Of a stretch of DNA of 64,000 bases, positions 8,290 through 16,837 are shown piece after piece (position 1 is the stretch's first letter; each line of letters opens with the position of its first letter). The position numbers were made by a program, and so were the translations under genes. The notes under the pieces were generated by a model, which ran no database searches, was not told the origin of the DNA, and saw only the letters and a list, made by a program, of their open reading frames with translations. Source of the stretch: VRUE01 sp963764365 (lineage in GTDB: Bacteria > Actinomycetota > Thermoleophilia > Solirubrobacterales > 70-9); NCBI GenBank assembly GCA_963764365.1, contig CAVXSI010000010.1, positions 1 through 64,000 of the forward strand. Direction: 5' to 3'.

Positions 8290-9642
8290 ATGGCATCTGA
8301 GCTGAAGACGGACACGGCCCGTGCCGTGGCGGCAGAGCGGGGCGACCTCCACCGCTGGGACCGCGAGCACCTGATCCATCCCCAGTACGTGCCGGAGGGC
8401 GACTCACGGACGCGAATCATGGTCAAGGGCGAGGGGGCGCGGCTGGAAGACTCCGACGGCCGCCGCTACCTCGACGCGACCGGGGGCCTCTGGTGCGCGC
8501 AGGTCGGACACGGCCGGCCCGAGCTGGCCGAGGCAGCCAAAGGGCAGATCGAAGCCCTCGAGTTCTTCGCCTCCTTCTGGGATTTCAGCAACGAGCCGTC
8601 CGTGCGGCTTGCCCGGCGCCTGGTCGAGCTCGCCCCAGACGGCATCGGCGGCGTCTACTTCACCGTCGGCGGATCGGAGTCGAACGAGATTGCGATGATG
8701 ATGGCGCGCATGTACCACGGGCGCAACGGCCAGCCCGACCGGAACCTGATCCTCAGCCGCCACGAGGCCTACCACGGGATCACCTACGGCGCCCGCACCG
8801 CCACCGGGCTCGACGCCTTCCACACCGAGGTCGGCCCGCTGCCCGGCGGCTTCCACTACCTCACCGCGCCGAAGCCCTACCGGCTGGAGAACTGCACCGA
8901 TGTCTGCGTCGAGGAGCTGGAGCGGACGATCGCGGAGCTCGGTGCCGACCGGATCGCGGCGATGATCGGCGAGCCGATCATGGGCATGGCCGGCATGGTC
9001 TCGCCTCCGGAGGACTACTGGCCACGGATGGAAAAGGTCCTCCGCAAGCACGGCATCCTGTTGATCTTCGATGAGGTTGTCACCGGCTATGGGCGAACCG
9101 GAACTTGGTTCGGGACGGAGCATTTCGACGTCAGCCCGGACATAATCTCGACCGCGAAGGGGATCACCAGCGGATACCTGCCACTCGGAGCGGTCCTGGT
9201 CAGCGAGGCGGTGCGCGACACGGTGCTGAGCGAGGGTTTCGTCGCCGGGTTCACGTACACCGGCCACCCCACCTGCTGCGCGGTCGCACTCCGCAATCTC
9301 GAGTTGCTCGAGGACGATGGGCTGCTCGACAACGCTAGGACCACGGGTGCCTACCTGCTCGAGCGCTTCGAAGAGCTCGACGATCTCGCCTGCGTCGGCG
9401 AGGTGCGCGGCAAAGGACTGATGCTGGGGATCGAGCTGGTCGAGGATCGCGAGACCAAGGAGCCCGCGGTGGCGCTCGCCGAACAGCTGGGAGAGAGGTT
9501 CACCGACGAGGCGGGAGTGATCGTCCGCAACGTCGGGCAGAACCTGATCTTCTCGCCGCCGCTGGTGTTCACTCGCGATGACTGCGACGAGCTCGTCGGC
9601 GCGGTTCGCTCGATGATCGAAAAATACGCTCCGACTACTTGA
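8290..9642 (+). CDS. class III PLP-dependent aminotransferase
   Basis: 450 aa from ATG 8290 (the frame continues upstream without a start of similar quality). Typical landmarks: GGLWCAQVGHG, GGSESNEIAMMMARMYH, EPIMGMAGMV, LIFDEVVTGYGRTG with the PLP-ring Asp, and STAKGITSGYLPLGAV with the Schiff-base Lys at about residue 290. The branch resembles putrescine-, beta-alanine- or taurine-pyruvate aminotransferases. Downstream of a polyamine-type ATPase and near an aldehyde dehydrogenase, it probably converts an imported terminal amine to an aldehyde. Exact substrate unknown. Confidence 0.92.
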   Translation: MASELKTDTARAVAAERGDLHRWDREHLIHPQYVPEGDSRTRIMVKGEGARLEDSDGRRYLDATGGLWCAQVGHGRPELAEAAKGQIEALEFFASFWDFSNEPSVRLARRLVELAPDGIGGVYFTVGGSESNEIAMMMARMYHGRNGQPDRNLILSRHEAYHGITYGARTATGLDAFHTEVGPLPGGFHYLTAPKPYRLENCTDVCVEELERTIAELGADRIAAMIGEPIMGMAGMVSPPEDYWPRMEKVLRKHGILLIFDEVVTGYGRTGTWFGTEHFDVSPDIISTAKGITSGYLPLGAVLVSEAVRDTVLSEGFVAGFTYTGHPTCCAVALRNLELLEDDGLLDNARTTGAYLLERFEELDDLACVGEVRGKGLMLGIELVEDRETKEPAVALAEQLGERFTDEAGVIVRNVGQNLIFSPPLVFTRDDCDELVGAVRSMIEKYAPTT

Positions 9643-9679
9643 TCGCGGAGGGCTGATAGATGGCTAGCGCCGAGAGGCC

Positions 9680-10762
9680 ATGACCGCGGACTTCCCGGTT
9701 CTCACCCTCGAGGGCTCGGCGGCGAAGCGCGGGATCGCCTACGGGCGCCTCGCCGCCGATCGCATCCGCGCCGGCCTCGATTTCTACCGCGGCTTCTTAG
9801 CGGCTGCGGGTCTCGAGGGAGAGCGGCTGCGGCGGGTCGTTGGCCGGCTGGTCGACGTGATCGGCGATTTCGACGCCGAGATGCTTGTCGAGCTGGAAGG
9901 GATCGCCCGGGGGGCGGGGGTCACGCTCGGCGAGGTGATCTCGCTGAACGCGCGCAGCGAGCTGATGCGGGGCGCTGACGAGGGATGCACCGGGGTCGCC
10001 TGCCTGCCCGAGGCCACGAGCACTGGTCACTCCCTCCTCGGTCAAAACTGGGACTGGCATCCGAGCCGGGCCGGGACCGGCGTGCTGATACGGATCCTGC
10101 CGGAGCACGGCCCGGCGATCCTGACCTTCGCAGAGGCGGGGGCCCTGGCTCGGTGCGGCCTCAACGAGGCCGGGGTAGGAGTGGTCGGAAACGCGCTCGA
10201 GTGCGAGGGATGCTCGGCTCCCGGCGGCGTCCCGATTGCCCTGCTGCGCCGGCGCGTCCTCGGCAGCGGCACCCTCGGCGAGGCGCTGGACGCGGTCCGC
10301 GATGCTCCGCGCGGAACCTCGGTGAACCACCTGATCGCGAGCGCCGAGGGCGAGGCGGTCTCCTGCGAGACGACGCCCAGGGCCGTCTACGAGGTCCTGC
10401 CCGAGGACGGCCTGCTCGGTCACAGCAACCACTTCCTCTCGGCCCGCGCCCGGAAGGAGGTGGTCGACACGGGGATCGCGGTCCATCCCGACACGCTGGA
10501 GCGGGCGCCGCGGATCGAGGAGCTGCTGGCGGCCCGACGGCCAGTCGAGGTTGCCGATCTGGAGGAGGCCTTCCGCGACCACGACGGCTACCCGGATTCG
10601 ATCTGCCGCCACGCCGAGACGATCGAGATGGGAACCTGGACGACTGTTGCCACGGTTGTGATGGACCTGGACGAGCGTTGGGTCTCCGTCGCCGCCGGGC
10701 CACCGTGCGAGGGGAGATTCCGCGAGCACCAGCTGCTGCAGTCCGGGCAGGCAGCCCCCTGA
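9680..10762 (+). CDS. peptidase C45 / acyl-CoA:6-APA acyltransferase-like hydrolase
   Basis: 360 aa from ATG 9680 with GAGAGG upstream. The N-terminal 100 residues are helical (RGIAYGRLAADRIRAGL). The Ntn-hydrolase nucleophile appears as Cys103 in DEGCTGVA, the site at which proteins of this family usually self-cleave to free the N-terminal Cys. Further on, GQNWDWHP and HSNHFLS are the usual conserved blocks. Family members hydrolyse or transfer N-acyl amides. In this cluster it could release an amine from an amide or N-acyl precursor. Spacing of 16 nt to the lyase gene suggests one operon. Confidence 0.85.
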   Translation: MTADFPVLTLEGSAAKRGIAYGRLAADRIRAGLDFYRGFLAAAGLEGERLRRVVGRLVDVIGDFDAEMLVELEGIARGAGVTLGEVISLNARSELMRGADEGCTGVACLPEATSTGHSLLGQNWDWHPSRAGTGVLIRILPEHGPAILTFAEAGALARCGLNEAGVGVVGNALECEGCSAPGGVPIALLRRRVLGSGTLGEALDAVRDAPRGTSVNHLIASAEGEAVSCETTPRAVYEVLPEDGLLGHSNHFLSARARKEVVDTGIAVHPDTLERAPRIEELLAARRPVEVADLEEAFRDHDGYPDSICRHAETIEMGTWTTVATVVMDLDERWVSVAAGPPCEGRFREHQLLQSGQAAP

Positions 10763-10778
10763 CCGCGAGGCCCGGTCG

Positions 10779-12149
10779 ATGGGGAGCGGATTGGACGACG
10801 ACTTCGTCGGCGACTTCTTCGCCGATCCGCGCCAGCGCCGGATCTTCTCCGGGCGTGCGCGCCTGCAATCTTGGCTCGACGTCGAGGCGGCGCTGGCGCA
10901 AACCCAGGCCGACCTGGGCCTGATCCCGGCCCCGGCTGCGGCGCGGATAGCCTGCTGCTGCGACGCCTCAGCCTACGACCTCGCCGCCCTGGCCGACGAA
11001 GCGAGTGCGTTGCAGCACCCGATCGTCGCCGCCGTCCGCGCGCTCGAGCGAGCGGTCGGCGAGCGCTGGGCGGGCTTCGTCCACTACGGCGCCACCAGTC
11101 AGGACATCGCCGACAGTGGTCAGGCACTGCAGCTGCGGGCCGGCCTCGATGTTCTGGAGTCCGACTTGGAGGCGGCGCAGCGAGCCGCGGCAGACATGGC
11201 GCATCGTCACCGCGAGACGCTCGAGGCCGGCCGCACCCGGGGTCAGCACGCCGTGCCGATTACCTTCGGTCTCAAGGCGGCGTCTTGGGCAGACGAGCTG
11301 ACACGACTGCGCGAGCGAATCGCTGAGGCGCGTCCCCGCCTGCTGGCGCCCCAGATCTCGGGTGCCGCTGGAACTCTTGCCGCGTACGGGCCGCGCTGGC
11401 GGGAGCTGCGAGCCGGGGTTGCGCGGGAGCTCGGGCTGAGCGAGCCCGGCCAGCCCTGGCACGCCAGCCGCGACCGCATCGGCGAGCTCGGAGCCCTGAT
11501 GTCGTTGCTGGCGATGGTGATGGAGCGGGTCGGTGCCGAGGTGGTGCGCCTGCAGTCGACGGATCTGGCTGAGGTCGCCGAGCGGCCAGCGCCCGCGCAC
11601 GTCGGTTCCTCGACGATGCCCCAGAAGCGGAACCCCCAGCGGGCCGAGGGGCTGGTTGCCAGGGCGCGCCTGGTCCACGGTCCGGCCGGGGTCCTGCTGC
11701 GAAACGGTGCCCACCAGCACGAGCGGGACGTCGGCGCCTGGATGGTCGAGTGGATCGCCGTACCGGAGCTGTTTCTGCTCGGCGGCGCCGGCGCCGCCGA
11801 GCTGCGGGAGCTGCTCGAAGGGCTGCAGGTCGATCCCGAGCAGATGCTGACGAACCTCGGCAGGACCGGAGGGGCGATCCTCGCCGAGGCGGTGATGATG
11901 GCGCTCGCCGAGCGCCTCGGCCGCGATCGCGCCCACCACCTGCTCTCCGAGCTCACCGCCGAGTCGAGTCGGGTGGGCCGGCCGTTCGCTGCTGTCCTCG
12001 CGGCCGATCCTCGGGTCCAGGAAGCTCTGACGCCGGCCGAGCTGCGGCAGGCGCTCGACCCGCGTCGCTGGATCGGGGCGGCCGCCGAGTTGAGCGACCT
12101 CGCGGCGGGCGTCGCTCTCCCGTCGGTGCCTCAGCCGCCGCCGACGTAG
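10779..12149 (+). CDS. fumarase/aspartase-superfamily lyase (adenylosuccinate lyase / CMLE type)
   Basis: 456 aa from ATG 10779. The superfamily signature GSSTMPQKRNP is at about residue 273, HYGATSQDI at about 97, and GQHAVPITFG at about 158 carries the conserved His. It looks like 3-carboxy-cis,cis-muconate cycloisomerase/PurB relatives, which catalyse anti-elimination giving fumarate or a lactone. No other protocatechuate or purine genes are near, so a C-N lyase acting on an aspartate- or succinate-substituted amine fits better (inference). Its 3' end overlaps the convergent PrpF-like gene by 19 nt. Confidence 0.88.
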   Translation: MGSGLDDDFVGDFFADPRQRRIFSGRARLQSWLDVEAALAQTQADLGLIPAPAAARIACCCDASAYDLAALADEASALQHPIVAAVRALERAVGERWAGFVHYGATSQDIADSGQALQLRAGLDVLESDLEAAQRAAADMAHRHRETLEAGRTRGQHAVPITFGLKAASWADELTRLRERIAEARPRLLAPQISGAAGTLAAYGPRWRELRAGVARELGLSEPGQPWHASRDRIGELGALMSLLAMVMERVGAEVVRLQSTDLAEVAERPAPAHVGSSTMPQKRNPQRAEGLVARARLVHGPAGVLLRNGAHQHERDVGAWMVEWIAVPELFLLGGAGAAELRELLEGLQVDPEQMLTNLGRTGGAILAEAVMMALAERLGRDRAHHLLSELTAESSRVGRPFAAVLAADPRVQEALTPAELRQALDPRRWIGAAAELSDLAAGVALPSVPQPPPT

Positions 12150-13231
12150 ATGCTTCCCTCGAACAGTCGCCGCGCTGTGCGGGCTACGGAGGCCCGCTCC
12201 AGGCGCGGCCCCTCCGCACCTGGAACGAAGGAGGCGGCGACCTCGATCCGGCCCGAGGGGTGGACGAGCGTCAGTGGCCCGCCGTCCGCGGCCGGCTCGG
12301 CGAGCGCCTCGGCGACGACCGTGCCGGCGATCCCGCTCGCCGCCGTGAAGCAGATCGCCGCAGTCAGGGGCAGCGAGCGGTGGGCCTTCCCCATCGAGAT
12401 TCCGAGGACGCGCAGCCGCCGCGCGCCAGCGGGCGCGAAGAGAGCGAGCTGCGGCAGCGACGGGGTCGCCGAGGCGGGGTCGGCGGTCAACCCCATCGCG
12501 ACGGCGCCGGCGGCGCGCACCGCCTCGATCCGCTCCAGCGTCGGCAGGTCCGCGTCCACCTCCTCGGGCCGCACGCCGGCGGTCAGCCCCAGCTCGCCGA
12601 AGGGAACGAGCACGCACGGCTTGGCCGCATCGACAAGCGAGCATCGCACGGTTCCGAAGCTGAAGCCAGCGAGCGACTCGCTGGGACTGCCGGAGGGCAG
12701 GTCGCCGCGGCCGGCGGAGCCGCCTGGCGCGAGGAAGTCGAGGGTGATCTGCGCCCCGCTTCCGGGCACTCCACCGATCTCCAAGCCTCCCTCCGGGTCG
12801 AAGCACCCGGCGGGCGTCGGCACGTGGGCGACGATCAGCCGCCCGGTGTTGGTGTTGCGGATCGTGATCGCGGTGGCGGCGCCGGTCGGTTCGAACATCC
12901 CGGCTTCGATCGCGAACGGGCCAATCGCCGCGGCGATGTTGCCGCAGCTGCCGGCGCGGTCGACGCAGGCCCGGTCCGGGGAGAGCTGGCAGAAGGTGTA
13001 GTCGAGGTCGGCGTCGGGATGGTGGCTGGGAGCGACGATCGCGACCTTGTTGTTGCTGGAGGCCCCGCCGCCGAGCCCGTCCACCTGGCGTCCAGTCGGG
13101 TCGGGGCAGCCGAGCGCGGCCATGAAGATGCGGTCCTGAGCACCGACCTCCTCGGGCAGGTCCTCCTCGCGGAAGACGAGGGCGCGGCTGCTTCCCCCCC
13201 GCATCACCGCTACCGGGTAGCGCTGCTGCAT
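12131..13231 (-). CDS. PrpF-family isomerase (methylaconitate/aconitate cis-trans isomerase type)
   Basis: 366 aa; ATG 13231 overlaps the TGA of the upstream MmgE/PrpD gene by one base (TGATG), a sign of translational coupling. Duplicated diaminopimelate-epimerase-like fold: RGGSSRALVF near the start, GLGGGASSNNKVAIV, then SCGNIAAAIGPFA with the catalytic-position Cys near residue 94, and ISMGKAHRSLPLTAA in the second half. PrpF relatives move the double bond of tricarboxylic acids such as 2-methyl-trans-aconitate; others act on oxalomesaconate. With two MmgE/PrpD proteins and TcuAB nearby, an aconitate-like intermediate is plausible. Confidence 0.88.
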   Translation of the reverse strand: MQQRYPVAVMRGGSSRALVFREEDLPEEVGAQDRIFMAALGCPDPTGRQVDGLGGGASSNNKVAIVAPSHHPDADLDYTFCQLSPDRACVDRAGSCGNIAAAIGPFAIEAGMFEPTGAATAITIRNTNTGRLIVAHVPTPAGCFDPEGGLEIGGVPGSGAQITLDFLAPGGSAGRGDLPSGSPSESLAGFSFGTVRCSLVDAAKPCVLVPFGELGLTAGVRPEEVDADLPTLERIEAVRAAGAVAMGLTADPASATPSLPQLALFAPAGARRLRVLGISMGKAHRSLPLTAAICFTAASGIAGTVVAEALAEPAADGGPLTLVHPSGRIEVAASFVPGAEGPRLERASVARTARRLFEGSIYVGGG

Positions 13232-14634
13232 CACCCGTCGCCGATGGCGGCGGCGATCGTCGCCGCCAGCCCTTGCGGCTCCACCGCGCCGTCGAGCAAC
13301 CCGAGCAGCGCGGCGCGTCGCTGCGGTTCGAGCAGCTCGCCGGTCAGGTCGACGAACTTGGCTTCTACCATCTCGCGAGTGCAACGCCCGGGGCTGCCGA
13401 GCGGCTCGGATACCGAATGTTCGAGGATGGCCCCGGAGCTCAGCTCGACGCTGACCCGGCCGGGCCAGCTGGCCGGGTAGGCGCGGTCGATCTCGGGATC
13501 AACCGCCAGGGTGACCCGCTCGGCAAGCGCTCGCACGACAGGATCACGGCGGCGCACGTCACGGAACTGCAGCAGCTTGACCTCGCCGTCGGCGAGGGCT
13601 GCGCCGACGCAGTAGCGCATGCTCATCTGCGCCTCGAGTGGACCGCCGTCGCCGGCGTAGGGGAAGCCGCACTGGAGATCGACGAGCTCCGCGGTGTGCA
13701 CGGTCACGCGCTCGACCTGGTCGACTGCGAAGCCAGCCTGGCGGCGAATCGCGAGGGCGCAATCGATCGAGCTGTGGACGCTGCCGCAGCAGGGATAGGG
13801 CTTGACGGCAACGCGGCCGAGTGCGAAATGGCTGCCCAGATCGGTGCGGAGCCGGTCGGGCGCCGGCGAGTCGCTGACGGCTCGCAGCAGGCCGCCGTCC
13901 TCAGCCTCGAGTACCCAAGCCGGCGCGGTGAGGCCGCGCCGGGAGAGCTCGATCGCGGTGACCCCCGCCTCGGCGGCGCGGCCGGCATGCAGCTGCTTCG
14001 TCATCGAGCCCTCACGGCTGAAAGCGAAGAGGCCGGCCGAGCAGGAGCCCGCGATCCCGAAGGCGCGGACCAGCGACTCGCGGTCGAGCCTCCGCAGCCG
14101 GGCCACGGCGGCTGCTGCGCCGAACGGGCCGGTGAGGCCGGTGAGGTGCCAGCCCCGTCGCCGGGTCGCGCTCACGTCGAGCGCCAAGCCGAGACGGATC
14201 ATCACCTCATAGCCGACGACCATTGCCGCCACCAGGTCGTCGAGGGTGTGCCCGCGGTCGAGCGCGGCGAGGGCGGCGGGGACGACGACGGTGCCCGGGT
14301 GGAGCTTCGCACCCGGGTGGTAGTCGTCGAGCTCGAGGGCATGGGCCTGGCTGGCATTGACGAGAGCGGCCCCGGCCCCGGCCAGCCGCGTAGCCCTTGC
14401 CCAGACAGGAACGCGACCGGTGCGGTAGCGAGCGCGTGCCTCGTCGTGGATGATCGTCGCGCCCGGCGCGGTCGAGCCGAGTATCCCCGCGCCGAGCTCG
14501 TCGAGGAGCAGCAGGAGGGCCCGCTCACGGATCGTCTTCGGGATCGCTGCCGCCGGCAGACCGAGGACGAAGTCGGCGAGCTGGGTGGTCAGCGAATCGG
14601 AACGTTGGATCTCAACGGGAGCATCGCTCAACAC
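13231..14634 (-). CDS. MmgE/PrpD family protein 1
   Basis: 467 aa from GTG 14634; no SD is visible. Family blocks seen: ALELDDYHPGAKLHPGTVVVPAALA with active-site His/Asp/Lys residues at about 99-123, and YPCCGSVHSSIDCAL in the C-terminal half. The family includes 2-methylcitrate dehydratase, cis-aconitate decarboxylase and the iminodisuccinate epimerase, so the chemistry is alpha-proton abstraction on di- or tricarboxylates. It is coupled to PrpF by TGATG. A TGTACGCA box lies 15-35 nt upstream. A second paralogue is encoded at 15435-16811. Confidence 0.88.
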   Translation of the reverse strand: MLSDAPVEIQRSDSLTTQLADFVLGLPAAAIPKTIRERALLLLLDELGAGILGSTAPGATIIHDEARARYRTGRVPVWARATRLAGAGAALVNASQAHALELDDYHPGAKLHPGTVVVPAALAALDRGHTLDDLVAAMVVGYEVMIRLGLALDVSATRRRGWHLTGLTGPFGAAAAVARLRRLDRESLVRAFGIAGSCSAGLFAFSREGSMTKQLHAGRAAEAGVTAIELSRRGLTAPAWVLEAEDGGLLRAVSDSPAPDRLRTDLGSHFALGRVAVKPYPCCGSVHSSIDCALAIRRQAGFAVDQVERVTVHTAELVDLQCGFPYAGDGGPLEAQMSMRYCVGAALADGEVKLLQFRDVRRRDPVVRALAERVTLAVDPEIDRAYPASWPGRVSVELSSGAILEHSVSEPLGSPGRCTREMVEAKFVDLTGELLEPQRRAALLGLLDGAVEPQGLAATIAAAIGDG

Positions 14635-14647
14635 AAACGAACACTAC

Positions 14648-14668
14648 TGTACGCAATCGTACGCACGC
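14648..14668 (-). promoter_or_regulatory. TGTACGCA operator candidate
   Basis: TGTACGCA (14649-14656) followed by CGTACGCA: two GTAC centres nine nt apart in the 54-nt gap between the GntR gene and MmgE/PrpD 1. Its position close to the GTG start would suit control of an almost leaderless transcript. Confidence 0.45.
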
Positions 14669-14688
14669 CGGGGCGCACACGGAGTCCG

Positions 14689-15381
14689 TCAGCCCCTTTT
14701 GGCGCTCGCCCGCCGGGCGAGCAACCGCTTCGCGGTTGCCCGGTTGAAGTGCTTCAGAGTCGCCAGCCTGGCCTGCTCTTCATCGCGGGCGACCAGCGCG
14801 TCGTAGATGGCTTTGTGCTCCTCGAGCGCCTGGCGCTGCCGCTCCTCGGTGTCGAGCGTGGTCGTGTCCATGCGCTCGATCAGGCCGCGAACGTGGGTCA
14901 GCTGCTCCTGCAGGAAGCGGTTTCGGGAAGCTTCCCAGACGGCGTTGTGGAACTCGTGGTTCAGCCGCAGCACCTCGGCTGCGTCGTTCCCGATCGCCTT
15001 CTCGAAGAGATCCTGGATCTCCGCCATCAGGATCAGGTCGACTTCGGTGCGGCCGCTGGCTGCGAGTTGCGCCGCAAGGCTCTCGAGCTGGTCGCGGACC
15101 GCGCAGAATTCCTTCAGCTCCTCGGCCGAGAACTCGCTGACGACCAACGCCCGGGCCGACTCGCGCAGCAAGCCGGCCTGTTTGAGCCGCTGCAGGGCCT
15201 GCCGCACGGGGGTGCGGCTGACGTCGTAGCGCTCGCTGATGTCGGTCTCGACGATCCGGGAGTTGGGCGGGATCTGGCCGCTGATGATCGCGGTGCGCAG
15301 CTCCTCGTAGAGCTCGTCGCCGATCGAGACAGAGCCAGTTCGCTCTCGCTTCTGGTTGTCGTTGTAAGTCAATCGACCCAT
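14689..15381 (-). CDS. GntR-family transcriptional regulator, FCD (FadR/VanR) type
   Basis: 230 aa from ATG 15381, preceded by a G-run that may serve as SD; the frame is open further up but that part lacks character. N-terminal winged helix: LRTAIISGQIPPNSRIVETDISERYDVSRTPVRQAL (about residues 27-65 with the SRTPVR recognition helix). The C-terminal FCD ligand domain shows the metal-site pattern FHNAVWEASRNRFL and the late H in LEEHKAIYDAL. FCD regulators commonly bind TNGTNNNACNA or TGTATAC-like palindromes and respond to small carboxylates. It is likely the local repressor of the surrounding units carrying GTATAC/TGTAC boxes. Confidence 0.92.
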   Translation of the reverse strand: MGRLTYNDNQKRERTGSVSIGDELYEELRTAIISGQIPPNSRIVETDISERYDVSRTPVRQALQRLKQAGLLRESARALVVSEFSAEELKEFCAVRDQLESLAAQLAASGRTEVDLILMAEIQDLFEKAIGNDAAEVLRLNHEFHNAVWEASRNRFLQEQLTHVRGLIERMDTTTLDTEERQRQALEEHKAIYDALVARDEEQARLATLKHFNRATAKRLLARRASAKRG

Positions 15382-15434
15382 CGTGCCCCCCGGAGTATTC
15401 GGCTGACCGCTCACCGCGCCTTTGCCAGTGAATC

Positions 15435-16811
15435 CTATCGTGCGCATCTGTCGCCTGGAACGTCTCCAGCCGACAACAGCCCGCTCACGTCATCGATCTG
15501 CTCGAGCTCGAGCAGCCGCTCGTACGACACCCGCGCGCCGGAGCCGTCGGAAGCAGCGGCGAGCGATTCGAACTTATCGCGCAGCTGATCGGGGGAAAGG
15601 CGCCGGCTCTCGTGCCCGACCGGGTTCTCGATTTCCGCCTCGAGGGTGCGGTCCTCGAGCTCGATCGCGACCCGGGCCGTGCTGCGCGCCGGCCAGCCCG
15701 CGGTCAGTCCGGGGACGGCGGTCACCGAGACGCGCTTGGACAGCTCGGCGGCTCGCTCGTCGGTCACCGAGAACGCGTCTGGCCCGCCGCTTCCGCTGAC
15801 GATCGCAGTTGCCACCGCGTACTGGAGCGAGAAGCGGTTGGACAGGCCGTTGCCGCGCGGTTGGCGGTCGAGCCGGAGGTTGTTTTCGACCGTCTCCACG
15901 GTGACTGAGCGAACTGCCTCGTGGTCGATCGGCCCGAGCGAGAGCACGGCGTCGATCGCCGAGTGCGAGAGCGCGCAGGCGCTGTGGACCTTCTGGTAGT
16001 CGTGGTCGATCAGCAGCGTGTCGGTTCGGAGCGGGGCGCTCAGCGCATCGCCGTCGACGAGCTCGCCGGCGATCTCGCCGAAGGCGGTCGGCAGGGCTTC
16101 GTCGGAGCCGCTGAAGCCGGCCGCGGCGAGTTGGTTCGCGAGCACCCCGATCGCAGCGCCGACACCCGCGAAGGCATTGCGCACCGTTGCGCCCTCGAAC
16201 GCGGGCTGCCAGACCGAGAGGAGCGGCAGAGCGGTGGCGATCCTGGCTGGTTCGACCGGATCGGCGCGGCGAAGGCGGGCGACTGCGACGGCGCTCCCGA
16301 TCGCCGCCAGATTGCCGTGGGGGTGAACCGGGAAGCGCAAACGGTAAGCGGTGAAGAGGCGGGCGGCCACCTCGTACCCGGAGAGGACCGCAGCGAGCAG
16401 CTCGCTGCCGCTGCGACCGAGTGCCTGGGCAGCGGCGAGCGCGGCTGGGATCACGTGGACCCCCGGATGACCGCTAGGACGAACGCCCTCGTCGAGCTCG
16501 AGGAAGGTCCCGGCCGTGGCGTTGACGAAGGCCGCGGTCATGGCATCGGTGCCGGGCTGCCCGGGGCTGACCAGCTGGGCCGGTCCGGGATGGAAGGGGA
16601 AGAGGGAGTCCATGCGCCGGTCCTCGACCAAGGCGATCACCTCGGGTTCGCGTCCGCCGCCGAGCATCACGCCGATCGTGTCGGCGATCACGCCCACCGC
16701 ATGGCGTCGGCTGGCGGCACTGACCGTGGACAGCTCGAGCTCAGCCATCTCTTCGCACAAGTGAGCGAGCGGCGAGTGGGCCTCAGGGCCGGCGGCGAGT
16801 GAGCGGCTCAT
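15435..16811 (-). CDS. MmgE/PrpD family protein 2
   Basis: 458 aa from ATG 16811. Family features: GTFLELDEGVRPSGHPGVHVIPAALA (about residues 100-125), HPHGNLAAIGSA, and KVHSACALSHSAIDAVL in the C-terminal domain. The 26-nt gap to the divergent dehydrogenase gene means an extremely short or absent leader. Clearly divergent from paralogue 1, so the two probably act on different steps or stereoisomers (inference). Candidate activities are dehydration, decarboxylation or epimerisation of a polycarboxylate. Confidence 0.88.
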   Translation of the reverse strand: MSRSLAAGPEAHSPLAHLCEEMAELELSTVSAASRRHAVGVIADTIGVMLGGGREPEVIALVEDRRMDSLFPFHPGPAQLVSPGQPGTDAMTAAFVNATAGTFLELDEGVRPSGHPGVHVIPAALAAAQALGRSGSELLAAVLSGYEVAARLFTAYRLRFPVHPHGNLAAIGSAVAVARLRRADPVEPARIATALPLLSVWQPAFEGATVRNAFAGVGAAIGVLANQLAAAGFSGSDEALPTAFGEIAGELVDGDALSAPLRTDTLLIDHDYQKVHSACALSHSAIDAVLSLGPIDHEAVRSVTVETVENNLRLDRQPRGNGLSNRFSLQYAVATAIVSGSGGPDAFSVTDERAAELSKRVSVTAVPGLTAGWPARSTARVAIELEDRTLEAEIENPVGHESRRLSPDQLRDKFESLAAASDGSGARVSYERLLELEQIDDVSGLLSAGDVPGDRCAR

Positions 16812-16837
16812 GCATCCAGTAGTGTACAGTAGTATCG
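16812..16837. promoter_or_regulatory. divergent 26-nt control region with TGTACA
   Basis: The whole space between two divergent start codons. It is centred on AGTGTACAGT (16821-16830), whose TGTACA core is a palindrome. Rightward TACAGT (16825-16830) lies 7 nt before GTG 16838; leftward TACACT lies 9 nt before ATG 16811. Both could be -10 elements of leaderless transcripts, sharing one operator. Confidence 0.55.

Noticed and set aside
10968..12806. A 612-residue minus-strand frame
   Set aside because: Shadow of the fumarase-type lyase and PrpF genes; low-complexity Arg/Gly composition.
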